Part shown: positions 1 to 6,535 of the stretch, in pieces
Layout of the letters: every line of letters starts with the position of its first letter
Position numbering within the stretch: the first letter of the stretch is position 1
Source: a virus
IMG/VR virus record: IMGVR_UViG_3300022924_000032
Coordinates: 1 to 22,825 of that record
Strand: one strand, 5' to 3'
Length of the DNA stretch: 22,825 nucleotides
Position numbers and translations under genes: made by a program
Notes under the pieces: model-generated
Seen by the model: the letters and a program-made list of their open reading frames with translations, nothing else
What the model was told of the DNA's origin: nothing
Databases searched by the model: none

Positions 1-905
1 CTGGAGTTGGAGGCGCAACAAACCTATCAAGCACCCCGTCATCAACCGATTACACGATAAACAGTAGTACAGGTACAGGTGCGGTAATATCAGGGGCTAC
101 TACGTCTAATGCGGGTGTTTTAATAGCAAGTGATAAGGTTAAGCTAAACAATACTACTGGCACAAATTCAGGGGATAACGCCGCTAACACTACAAGTAAT
201 GCTTATGCTGATTCTAAAGTAGAAGACAACCTTACAACAAGCACAACGGTAGCCCCGAGTAAAACTGCCGTTAATACAGGTTTGGCTCTGAAAGCTAATT
301 TATCAGGGGGTAATGCATGGACAGGAACACAAACAGGATTTAACGTTACTACCCAAACTGCAGGTGATAATACTACATTGGCAGCTTCAACAGCTTTCGT
401 TAAAGTCTTGGGAGACTTGAAATTATCACTTACAGGCGGTGCCTTAGCAGGTAACCTAACGTTTGGCAGCGGGTACACCTATAACATAGGTACGCAGGCT
501 TCTCCTGCTGCTAACATCTATGGCGATTATTCCTGGATGAATATAATAAAAGCGATGACTACCGGGGGTATAGCTTTTAAAAATGCGGCAAATACAAATA
601 ACGCAACAATTTCAAATGGGGGTGTGTGGTCTTTTGTAAACAATATAACTATACCCGCAACACCATCTGCTTCAACTGACGCAGCAAGCAAAGGTTATGT
701 GGATGGGCTTACGGGTACTTATTCAATAAACACAACGACTACAGGATTATCTTCCGCTACACTAAACAGTACTTATCCGAGTGTGCCTGTAGGGTATAGG
801 GTTATTTGTGGTTCTATTACGTTGGGCGGGGCTATTTACGTTAAATATACCGAGGCTGGCAGTAGTGATGTGTGGCTAATGACAAGCGCACCGGTTGCGC
901 CATAA
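1..905 (+). CDS. Tail fibre protein, 3' part (5' end outside window)
   Basis: The frame is open from position 3 to the TAA at 903-905, with no need for the internal TTG at 282, so the gene enters from the left edge and about 300 codons are visible. The product is rich in Thr, Ser, Asn, Gly and Ala, as in shaft-forming phage fibres. Motifs typical of fibres are visible: LASDKVKLNNTTGTNSGDN near the start, and a linker STDAASKGYVDGL about two thirds along, which in many phage fibres precedes the C-terminal part. The last roughly 60 residues form a more compact, aromatic-containing domain that could be the distal tip. The role in host recognition is inferred from composition and linker motifs; no receptor-binding domain is recognised. 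It lies directly before the lysis genes. Confidence 0.8.
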   Translation, partial: GVGGATNLSSTPSSTDYTINSSTGTGAVISGATTSNAGVLIASDKVKLNNTTGTNSGDNAANTTSNAYADSKVEDNLTTSTTVAPSKTAVNTGLALKANLSGGNAWTGTQTGFNVTTQTAGDNTTLAASTAFVKVLGDLKLSLTGGALAGNLTFGSGYTYNIGTQASPAANIYGDYSWMNIIKAMTTGGIAFKNAANTNNATISNGGVWSFVNNITIPATPSASTDAASKGYVDGLTGTYSINTTTTGLSSATLNSTYPSVPVGYRVICGSITLGGAIYVKYTEAGSSDVWLMTSAPVAP

Positions 906-925
906 ATAACTAATAATTAAATAAA

Positions 926-1276
926 ATGGAAACACTAATATGTTTGTTTTTGGGGTTTTTGGGAGTGTGCATACATTCCGCAATAAAGTTTAACAGCTTG
1001 CAAAAAGATGCAACAGCCGCGAATATGACCTTTGATTTTAAGGACTACCTTAAAAAAGATTGGCTCGGTATAGCTTTATCATTTTTAGCCGTTTTAGCTT
1101 GGATATTTTTATTTGGTGAGGTTTCAAAAGTATATCCAAAAATAGAAACTTATATCCGATGCAGCTTTTTAGGTATGGGGGCTTTGGGTTCTTACTTTTT
1201 ACAAACTGCATTCAGCCGGGGTAAAAAAATAATACGCACTAACATCGCAGATAACGTAATCAATAAACAACAATAA
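926..1276 (+). CDS. Small membrane protein of the lysis region
   Basis: A 116-residue protein with three hydrophobic segments at about residues 1-22, 46-66 and 79-96, joined by a charged loop containing KDYLKKDWLG and ending in a polar, basic tail. The start is an ATG after an A-rich leader (AATTAAATAAA). Size, topology and its place between a fibre gene and the endolysin suggest a holin, antiholin or other lysis accessory protein in the inner membrane, but no named family is recognised and the function is inference from context only. Confidence 0.65.
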   Translation: METLICLFLGFLGVCIHSAIKFNSLQKDATAANMTFDFKDYLKKDWLGIALSFLAVLAWIFLFGEVSKVYPKIETYIRCSFLGMGALGSYFLQTAFSRGKKIIRTNIADNVINKQQ

Positions 1277-1278
1277 TT

Positions 1279-1437
1279 ATGGCAGCAGTAAAACATTTAG
1301 ACATTACAACAGATGGCGAGGTAACAGCAGCGCAAAAGAACGGAATAATAGCTATGGCGGGTACACCGGCTTTCTCGACTGTATGTGTTTACTTAAATGG
1401 AGAATACATAGGAGGGCGACCAAATGACAGGGGCTAA
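1279..1437 (+). CDS. Hypothetical 52-residue protein
   Basis: A short frame starts with ATG two bases after the previous stop and ends at TAA 1435-1437. It contains KHLDITTDGEVTAAQKNG and then a hydrophobic stretch with VCVYLNGEYIGGRP; there is no clear transmembrane segment. The tight spacing upstream and the 14-base overlap with the next start (1424) fit a translated member of the operon. A purine-rich GGAGGG at 1411-1416, inside this gene, could serve the next start. I do not recognise a family. Confidence 0.5.
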   Translation: MAAVKHLDITTDGEVTAAQKNGIIAMAGTPAFSTVCVYLNGEYIGGRPNDRG

Positions 1438-1837
1438 AAAGCAATATCTTTTATGGCTTGCAATGGTAATTTATACCGTTGCAAGCCTTTTTTTTAGTCA
1501 AAAGGGGTTTTCGGAGCGTTACGGTTTTCCCGTAAATCTTTACTACACGGCAAATAGTATAACACATGTTCTTTTAGGTTTGTTTATATTTGTTAACTTT
1601 AAAGAGTGTTTTACGGCTTTTATCCTTTTCGGATTTACAATAAATAGCCTATTAGATGAATTATTCTTTAATCCTACAAAACTACAGTTAAATGAATTGG
1701 TTTTTACTTTCAGCCTTATTAGCTTTGGATTATACAAATACTATTATAGAGCAGGTATTGGCTGGATTAGCAAAACTAATGCCAATGCTAATACCAGCAA
1801 CGGTAGTAACTATACTAAAGCTAATCGTGGAAAATAA
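1424..1837 (+). CDS. Multi-pass membrane protein, lysis region
   Basis: A 137-residue protein with about four hydrophobic segments (roughly residues 7-26, 40-60, 62-82 and 88-107), followed by a polar, low-complexity C-terminus rich in Asn, Ser and Thr. ATG 1424 sits about eight bases after GGAGGG. The low-complexity tail coincides with the region that overlaps the next gene in another frame, so this tail may be a by-product of coding constraint from the downstream gene. A holin or antiholin role is possible from topology and neighbours, but no family is recognised. Confidence 0.6.
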   Translation: MTGAKKQYLLWLAMVIYTVASLFFSQKGFSERYGFPVNLYYTANSITHVLLGLFIFVNFKECFTAFILFGFTINSLLDELFFNPTKLQLNELVFTFSLISFGLYKYYYRAGIGWISKTNANANTSNGSNYTKANRGK

Positions 1838-2075
1838 GAAAAATAAGATAACAGCATTTAATGCAATAACCTCATGGCTGGCAGCGGTGGGAGTTAGTTA
1901 TATTTTTTATCCGCTGGTGTTAGAATTTATAAAGGTTTCCTTTCAACCAGCTGTAATTGCTTTTATAGTTCTTACAGGAGAAAAGGTAATAACCTATTTT
2001 GTTTATAAATTTACGGTTGATGACAAGCTTGAAAGCTTAGGGCAATGGTTTATGGATAAAATCAAAAAACAATAA
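1692..2075 (+). CDS. Putative holin
   Basis: The 127-residue frame has hydrophobic segments around residues 28-46, 60-82 and 86-108 and a charged C-terminus ending DKIKKQ. This is the layout of small phage holins, which permeabilise the inner membrane and release the endolysin. An amphipathic stretch IIEQVLAGLAKLMP precedes the first segment. The start is uncertain: ATG 1692 overlaps the upstream gene by 146 bases, whereas ATG 1779 would cut the overlap to 59 bases and still leave 98 residues with all three hydrophobic segments. I recall similarity in style to LydA-type phage holins but cannot confirm it. The endolysin follows 200 bases downstream. Confidence 0.6.
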   Translation: MNWFLLSALLALDYTNTIIEQVLAGLAKLMPMLIPATVVTILKLIVENKKNKITAFNAITSWLAAVGVSYIFYPLVLEFIKVSFQPAVIAFIVLTGEKVITYFVYKFTVDDKLESLGQWFMDKIKKQ

Positions 2076-2076
2076 T

Positions 2077-2148
2077 ATGAAAAGTAATATAATTGAATTT
2101 GCAATTGAGTTTGTAATATCGTGGTTAACGTTTAAAATATTTTGGTAA
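2077..2148 (+). CDS. Possible 23-residue membrane peptide
   Basis: ATG 2077 lies one base after the TAA of the putative holin gene, and the frame ends at TAA 2146-2148. The peptide is strongly hydrophobic with two Trp and two acidic residues (EFAIEFVISWLTFKIFW at its C-terminal end) and could form one membrane helix. The near-abutting spacing suggests translational coupling. It is too short for composition alone to prove coding; it could be a lysis accessory or a chance frame. Confidence 0.35.
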   Translation: MKSNIIEFAIEFVISWLTFKIFW

Positions 2149-2167
2149 ACTATTTTTGGTATATTTG
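2141..2167 (+). promoter_or_regulatory. Bacteroidetes-type promoter 1 (before endolysin)
   Basis: TATATTTG at 2160-2167 matches the Bacteroidetes -7 consensus TAnnTTTG, with TTTG at 2141-2144 and a 15-base spacer. The spacer is slightly shorter than the 17-23 bases usually given for Flavobacterium. The same box (extended TATATTTGTA) recurs at 2901 and 3017. A transcript would start near 2172-2175. Confidence 0.55.
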
Positions 2168-2213
2168 TAAAAGCATAACAAAGTATTTAGGGACATTTAT
2201 TAGTTATCGACTT

Positions 2214-2242
2214 AAAAGCAATCTTAACGGGTTGCTTTTTTT
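2214..2242 (+). terminator. Intrinsic terminator 1
   Basis: Perfect 8-bp inverted repeat AAAAGCAA (2214-2221) and TTGCTTTT (2232-2239) with a 10-base loop, merging into a run of T. It lies about 45 bases downstream of promoter 1 and 36 bases before the endolysin start, so a transcript from promoter 1 would end before the gene unless read-through occurs. Confidence 0.65.
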
Positions 2243-2277
2243 ATTTGTAGATTTGTTGAAACAAAACATTATTGATT

Positions 2278-2889
2278 ATGAATCATGTAATAGATTTTCA
2301 AAGTAAGCACGGATTAAAACCCGATGGCATTATAGGTAAAAATACAATGCTAAAAATGTGTGAGGTTTGGGGTGTTAATCGTATTCAGTTGCTACACATG
2401 CTGGCAAATACACACCATGAGACAGGCGGGTTTAAAGTAGACACAGAAAACCTTAACTATAGCGCAAAAGGATTACGCGCAACGTTCCCTAAATACTTTA
2501 CTGATGCAGAAGCCAGAGAGTACGCAAACAAGCCCGAAAAGATAGCTAACAAGGTTTATGCTTATCGTATGGGTAACGGCAACCCTGCAAGTGGGGATGG
2601 ATGGAAGTACAGGGGGCGTGGTTCTTTACAGTTGACCGGTAAAAACAATTATACTGATTTCGCTAATTGGCAGTATAGCCCTGATATAATCACAAACCCC
2701 GATATTGTGGCAACTGATTATTTTTGGCAAAGCGCATTATATTATTTTGAAAGAAATAATCTTTGGTCTAAAATTAAAAATGAAAGTTACGATAATATAA
2801 AGCTAATCCGTAAAGCTGTTAATGGAGGTTATATAGGCTTGGATGATGTAGTTGCTAAATTCAATTATTACTCAAAATTATTTTCATAA
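2278..2889 (+). CDS. Endolysin, GH19 chitinase-like lysozyme
   Basis: Peptidoglycan hydrolase that would act on the cell wall at lysis. The N-terminus (residues 7-27, FQSKHGLKPDGIIGKNTMLK) looks like a shortened peptidoglycan-binding repeat. It is followed by a glycoside hydrolase 19 domain with HETGGF (E48, the expected catalytic acid), ENLNY (E57, a likely second acidic residue) and the conserved GWKYRGRGSLQLTGKNNY block near residues 108-125. I chose ATG 2278 (203 residues) over the in-frame TTG 2272 because the ATG is standard and costs only two residues. There is no signal peptide, consistent with export through a holin. It follows the small membrane proteins and is flanked on both sides by promoter and terminator elements. 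Confidence 0.9.
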   Translation: MNHVIDFQSKHGLKPDGIIGKNTMLKMCEVWGVNRIQLLHMLANTHHETGGFKVDTENLNYSAKGLRATFPKYFTDAEAREYANKPEKIANKVYAYRMGNGNPASGDGWKYRGRGSLQLTGKNNYTDFANWQYSPDIITNPDIVATDYFWQSALYYFERNNLWSKIKNESYDNIKLIRKAVNGGYIGLDDVVAKFNYYSKLFS

Positions 2890-2908
2890 AGATATTTAAC
2901 TATATTTG
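2882..2908 (+). promoter_or_regulatory. Bacteroidetes-type promoter 2 (after endolysin)
   Basis: TATATTTG at 2901-2908, again extended to TATATTTGTA, begins 11 bases after the endolysin stop. A TTTC at 2882-2885 sits at the same 15-base spacing as the TTTG of promoters 1 and 3, one base off the consensus and inside the endolysin stop region. Confidence 0.5.
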
Positions 2909-2954
2909 TAATAAGGTTTGGTTTTTTTTAGTGATGATTTGTTATTATTGGGTT

Positions 2955-2988
2955 AAAAGCGTATCGGTAAAATGGTACGCTTTTTTTT
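2955..2988 (+). terminator. Intrinsic terminator 2
   Basis: Perfect 9-bp inverted repeat AAAAGCGTA (2955-2963) and TACGCTTTT (2976-2984) with a 12-base loop, ending in eight T. It may end endolysin transcripts and any RNA started at promoter 2, which would be about 70 bases long. Confidence 0.75.
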
Positions 2989-2997
2989 GTTTTTTAT

Positions 2998-3024
2998 TTT
3001 GTAATATAAAAAAACATATATTTG
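2998..3024 (+). promoter_or_regulatory. Bacteroidetes-type promoter 3 (before head operon)
   Basis: TATATTTG at 3017-3024, extended to TATATTTGTA, with TTTG at 2998-3001 and the same 15-base spacer as promoter 1. It is the nearest candidate promoter for the head and tail operon that begins at 3151. Confidence 0.6.
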
Positions 3025-3087
3025 TAGTGAATTAAGAACTAATGTTGTGATAACATCGGTAAATGAAAAACATTGAAAGTATATATT

Positions 3088-3125
3088 AAGCACTATTGCG
3101 CATAACTGCGTGGTGGTGCTTTTTT
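3088..3125 (+). terminator. Hairpin and T-run in the head-operon leader
   Basis: AAGCAC (3088-3093) pairs with GTGCTT (3116-3121). The stem can extend to 13 bp using G-U pairs, with the loop at 3101-3108, and is followed by T to 3125. It lies between promoter 3 and the ATG at 3151, so it could be an attenuator or the end of a roughly 95-base RNA. A smaller hairpin, ATGTT (3042-3046) with AACAT (3052-3056), lies upstream in the same leader. Confidence 0.6.
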
Positions 3126-3150
3126 GCTTTTATATAATATCCAAAACAAT

Positions 3151-4401
3151 ATGAATTTCGCACTATTAAGAGAAATGTATACGCCGTGGTTTGTCGATAG
3201 CGGCTCGTTAGTTGGATTACTGGCTATACAAAAAGCTTTTAGTAGTGGGGCGCAATTAGAAATTCCTGAAATAAAATACAACATGCCTTGCGTGTTAGAA
3301 GTCAATAGTGAAACACGCATCATAAGCCGCCCATTTGGTAATGAATGGAATCCAGGACAACTCGATAACAAGGATAAATTTGATGGAATAGGACTTATAA
3401 ACATAAACGGGGCTATTACGTTAAGCGGTGGGGCTTCAACTGTAGGTATGGAGCAACTTAGCCAAATGATGTACCAAATGGCATCTGATGACAGGATAAA
3501 AGGTTTTTTAGTTAACGTAAATTCAGGCGGGGGTGCGAGCGGGGCAGTTGACACAATGAAAGACACTATCCGAGCCATAGACAAAACAAAACCTGTTTAC
3601 GGGCTTGTTAAAAAGGGAGGCATGGCAGCATCAGCCGCATACGGAATACTAACAGCCTCGCGTAAAATATATTCTGAAAGCGCAATGAATATCGTTGGTA
3701 GTGCAGGGACTATGATTGAGTTTGATGGTAAGGCCGCTAATACTGTTTCAAAAGATGGTACAAAGCATATCAGGATTTACGCTTCAAAATCGACAATGAA
3801 AAATAAGGCTTTTGAGGAAGCTTTAAATAACGATAATTACGAGCTTCTTACTAATGAGTTGTTAGACCCGATTAACGAAAACTTTTTGCAGGGAATGTTA
3901 AGCGACCGCCCACAATTAGCAATGAGTAGTTATGATAACGGGCATACTGTTTTTAGCAAAGATGCAGTAGGTACTTTTATTGATGGTATAGCCAGCTTTG
4001 ACGAAACCGTTAATTTATTGATGAACGAAATTAATTTTAAATCGGACTTAAGTCCAAAAAAAAGCGTAAAAATGAACAGAGAAGAATTTAAAAGCGCGCA
4101 CCCTACCGTGTACAACGAGATACGTTCAGAGGGTGTGAAAGCTGAAAAAGAGCGTGTAGCATCATGGATGGTGTACCAAAAAGGAGACCCTGAAACAGTT
4201 GCTAAGGGTATTGCAAGCGGCGAAGATATTAGCCCGTCGCAAACTCATGAGTTGATGCTTAAAATGATGTCGTTTAACCAGCTTGAAGCGTTGCAAAATG
4301 ATAGCGCGCCAGCGGTACAAACAGCAGCATCTAAAGTTGTAGAAAGTAAAGAAAAAGAAACCAGCACAGAAGCCAAAGCCGCTTTTGACTTTAAAATATA
4401 A
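3151..4401 (+). CDS. S49-family head maturation protease with scaffold-like C-terminus
   Basis: Head protease of the lambda gpC/SppA type, expected to process the procapsid. ATG 3151 is chosen over the in-frame TTG 3124, which lies in the terminator T-run. The S49 core spans about residues 80-290, with ININGAITLSGG, NVNSGGGASG and a MAASAAYG motif containing the candidate nucleophile S161. K213 (YASKS) lies 52 residues later, the same distance as the Ser147-Lys199 dyad described for Bacillus subtilis SppA. After residue 300 the sequence becomes charged and Glu/Lys/Ala-rich (residues 308-416), as expected for a scaffolding part. Decoration and capsid genes follow immediately, giving the lambda order C-D-E. 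Confidence 0.88.
   Translation: MNFALLREMYTPWFVDSGSLVGLLAIQKAFSSGAQLEIPEIKYNMPCVLEVNSETRIISRPFGNEWNPGQLDNKDKFDGIGLININGAITLSGGASTVGMEQLSQMMYQMASDDRIKGFLVNVNSGGGASGAVDTMKDTIRAIDKTKPVYGLVKKGGMAASAAYGILTASRKIYSESAMNIVGSAGTMIEFDGKAANTVSKDGTKHIRIYASKSTMKNKAFEEALNNDNYELLTNELLDPINENFLQGMLSDRPQLAMSSYDNGHTVFSKDAVGTFIDGIASFDETVNLLMNEINFKSDLSPKKSVKMNREEFKSAHPTVYNEIRSEGVKAEKERVASWMVYQKGDPETVAKGIASGEDISPSQTHELMLKMMSFNQLEALQNDSAPAVQTAASKVVESKEKETSTEAKAAFDFKI
4072..4401 (+). CDS. Possible internally started scaffold protein (nested in protease gene)
   Basis: ATG 4072 is codon 308 of the protease frame and would give a 109-residue, charged, probably helical protein beginning MNREEFKSAHP. In lambda the scaffold Nu3 is made from an in-frame start inside gene C, and the same arrangement is plausible here. 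The start lies in an A-rich stretch (AAAAAAAAGCGTAAAAATG), typical of starts in this genome. The domain change is visible; the internal start is inference. Confidence 0.35.
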   Translation: MNREEFKSAHPTVYNEIRSEGVKAEKERVASWMVYQKGDPETVAKGIASGEDISPSQTHELMLKMMSFNQLEALQNDSAPAVQTAASKVVESKEKETSTEAKAAFDFKI

Positions 4402-4407
4402 TTAACG

Positions 4408-5181
4408 ATGGCTATATACGCAAAACAAAGAAATGCCACCCGTAACCAAAGTACGGTTGACTATTTATCTACAAATGTATTTTTGTATGGCAACCGATAC
4501 CAAGAGGGTGTTTTGGTTAACAACATAGGAGAAACATTGGAAGCCGAAAGCGGAATACTGGTAGTGAGGAATGCCGGTACTTTTGAAACAGCCGCTGTAA
4601 ACTTCACGGCGGCTCTTACGGCTGGGCAAACAATGATACTTGGAGGACTTACATACACTTCTACAGGCGCAACAAGCCCGGCACAGCTTGCCATCGCATT
4701 TTCTAACCTTGCTGTAGGTGCTACAACAGGCGCGGGAACTGCCACCGGTACTTATTCGGGTACACTTGCAGGATGGTCTACGGGCGCAGTTGTGGATGAC
4801 CCGTCAGATGACACCGTTGTGTTTACAGCAACAACTGTAGGCAACGTTACCAACCTTGCCGCTACCGGTACTGGAACAGCCCCAACCATAACTACAATAA
4901 GCGGCACGGCCGGTACACAAAATGGGTTTTCGCCTGCAACAGCTTCTAACCTTGCCGATGTTATTGGCATACTTAGGATAGAGGGTATTAATACAATGGC
5001 TAACGCCGCCACATTACCATGCAATTACTGTGTTTTTGGAGATATTGACACAACGTTGCTTATTCTGCCGGTAGGTGTAACATTGACCACGCTTGTAGGT
5101 AACAAGGCTTTAAAAGATATATTAACCGGCTTGGGCTTCGTTCTTAAAAACGTTACCGAGCTAACAAACTACGGAAATTAA
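4408..5181 (+). CDS. Putative head decoration protein (gpD position) with inserted domain
   Basis: 257 residues, located between the protease and the major capsid gene, where lambda has gpD. The N-terminal part (1-57) and the C-terminal part (about 173-257, including FGDIDTTLLILPVGVTLTTL) would form the capsid-binding fold. Between them lies a Gly/Thr/Ala-rich beta-type segment (about 58-172) that makes it more than twice the length of lambda gpD (110 residues). This insert may be a surface-exposed domain on the capsid. The identity rests mainly on gene order plus the general character of the C-terminal part, so the decoration call is likely rather than proven. Confidence 0.6.
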   Translation: MAIYAKQRNATRNQSTVDYLSTNVFLYGNRYQEGVLVNNIGETLEAESGILVVRNAGTFETAAVNFTAALTAGQTMILGGLTYTSTGATSPAQLAIAFSNLAVGATTGAGTATGTYSGTLAGWSTGAVVDDPSDDTVVFTATTVGNVTNLAATGTGTAPTITTISGTAGTQNGFSPATASNLADVIGILRIEGINTMANAATLPCNYCVFGDIDTTLLILPVGVTLTTLVGNKALKDILTGLGFVLKNVTELTNYGN

Positions 5182-5183
5182 TC

Positions 5184-6269
5184 ATGGCAATCAGCATTAT
5201 TGAACACACCCCGTTAATGACCTCAAAGGTTGTAGGGGCTTTTAACGAGGTTATCACGGTAGCCGAGGGATTTTCACAATGGTTTCCACGCGAAACCACA
5301 CCATCTTTTTACGTTGATATAAGGGTAAGGAGAGGAAGCCGTAAAATAGCGGTAGACGTACAGCGTTTTACAGAGGGTAAAGCTACTAAAATGTCTAAAA
5401 TGACAGAAAACAAGTACCTGCCACCTTACTACGAATTAGAGTACTACTTTAACCGCGACGAGATATACATGCGCGCTTTGGAGTTTGGTACTCTTAACTC
5501 TGCCGGGGCAAACAGGATGATAGCGCAGAATGCACTTGACAACCTCGTAGAGCAACGCAATATGATTGAGCGTTCTATACGCCTACAGCAAGCACAAGTA
5601 TTGCAAACAGGCATTGTAACGCTTATAAACGGAGACAATATTGATTTCCGACGTAAAGCCGCATCAATCGTTAATATTACCACCAGTGGCAGCACATACT
5701 GGAACAACGCAACAACAGCCACACCGCTAACAGATATCGCTAAAGGAGCTGTGTTTTTGCGTAACGAGGGCACAGCTACAGGTAACGAGCTTAACCTTAT
5801 AGGTAGGAGCGGTGCAATACAAGCTTTAATGGCTACAGACCAGGTAACAAAACAGGCAGATTACCGTTGGATTGAAAGGATGAACATCGGTTTCCCTCAA
5901 TTTACAGATTCTACAGGTTTTACCTTTAACGGGCAAATTGCTGCTGGGGATTTTAGGGTAAACCTATGGTCTTATGACGAAATATACGAAGATGAAAATG
6001 GTGTAGACCAATACTATCTTGATGCTGGTAACGTTGTTTTATTGCCTGCAAATTTCCAAGGTAAAACAGTATTTGGTGCATTGCCGGGTATGAAAGATGC
6101 CACAATTGGCGGCGAGGGTACAAAAATACCTACTGCTGTTGAAGCGGAATTTTTGATACGTCCTTTCTATGACGAAAGAACACTATCGAGCGGTATTAAA
6201 ATGTCATCTGCTCCGATTGTATTGCCGATAACTGTTGACCGTATATTCACTATGAAAGTATTTGCATAA
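5184..6269 (+). CDS. Major capsid protein, lambda gpE-like
   Basis: 361 residues, close to lambda gpE (341). The N-terminal half has features of this family: VDIRVRRGSRKIAVDV, then the aromatic run LPPYYELEYYFNRDE, then a long helix with NALDNLVEQRNMIERSIRLQ. The C-terminal half contains IGRSGAIQALMATDQV, a WSYDEIYEDENGVDQYY segment and VLLPANFQGKTVFGALPG, a pattern found in gpE-type capsid proteins. It builds the icosahedral shell and is expected to be the most abundant product of the window. It starts two bases after the decoration gene, and its stop overlaps the next start. Confidence 0.9.
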   Translation: MAISIIEHTPLMTSKVVGAFNEVITVAEGFSQWFPRETTPSFYVDIRVRRGSRKIAVDVQRFTEGKATKMSKMTENKYLPPYYELEYYFNRDEIYMRALEFGTLNSAGANRMIAQNALDNLVEQRNMIERSIRLQQAQVLQTGIVTLINGDNIDFRRKAASIVNITTSGSTYWNNATTATPLTDIAKGAVFLRNEGTATGNELNLIGRSGAIQALMATDQVTKQADYRWIERMNIGFPQFTDSTGFTFNGQIAAGDFRVNLWSYDEIYEDENGVDQYYLDAGNVVLLPANFQGKTVFGALPGMKDATIGGEGTKIPTAVEAEFLIRPFYDERTLSSGIKMSSAPIVLPITVDRIFTMKVFA

Positions 6270-6532
6270 TGGAAAATAAGTATAAAGTATTGGTTATTGC
6301 ACACCAATTAAAAAACAACATCATTGCCAAAAGCGGTGATGTTGTTTCGGAAAGCCAGTTAAACGGCAATGCTGCTGAACTTGTTGCACAGGATTTCATT
6401 ATTCCTTTTAATGAGGATGACGAAAATGTAAACGATGAGAATCAGGACGAGGAAAACGGCAATGCTGCTGAACTTGACGAAAAGCAGGAAGTAAACGGCA
6501 TTGTTTTACCAAAGAAAAACGTTAAAAAATAA
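6269..6532 (+). CDS. Small acidic protein in the gpFI position
   Basis: 87 residues, starting at an ATG that shares one base with the capsid stop (TAATG), which implies translational coupling. The N-terminal half (YKVLVIAHQLKNNIIAKSGDVV) looks folded. The centre is very acidic, with EDDENVNDENQDEEN at about residues 50-64, and the C-terminus is basic. The peptide NGNAAEL occurs twice, encoded by an exact 23-base direct repeat (6361-6383 and 6454-6476). By gene order it matches lambda gpFI, a DNA-packaging accessory, but no sequence similarity to FI is claimed. Confidence 0.6.
   Translation: MENKYKVLVIAHQLKNNIIAKSGDVVSESQLNGNAAELVAQDFIIPFNEDDENVNDENQDEENGNAAELDEKQEVNGIVLPKKNVKK
6361..6476 (+). 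repeat. 23-base direct repeat inside the acidic protein gene
   Basis: Copies at 6361-6383 and 6454-6476 are identical and 93 bases apart (31 codons), so both encode NGNAAEL in frame. The repeat suggests a past internal duplication, and recombination between the copies would delete the acidic linker without shifting the frame. Confidence 0.85.
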
Positions 6533-6535
6533 GCT

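Noticed and set aside
1585-1592. TATATTTG matching the -7 box inside the lysis region
   Set aside because: It is within a coding region, is not followed by a leader or terminator, and AT-rich sequence makes chance matches likely.
2949-3125. tRNA or riboswitch in the endolysin-protease interval
   Set aside because: No cloverleaf, TTCGA-type T-loop or known riboswitch core is visible; the structure is explained by two promoter-like boxes and two terminator hairpins.
3093-3584. 163-codon open frame on the - strand near the head-operon leader
   Set aside because: It lies opposite the protease gene and the leader hairpin, and its product is Ser/Pro-rich with no recognisable motif; the + strand S49 frame explains the region.
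6361-6476. Phage attachment (att) site formed by the 23-base repeat
   Set aside because: Both copies are in frame inside one small gene among head genes, with no integrase or tRNA nearby.
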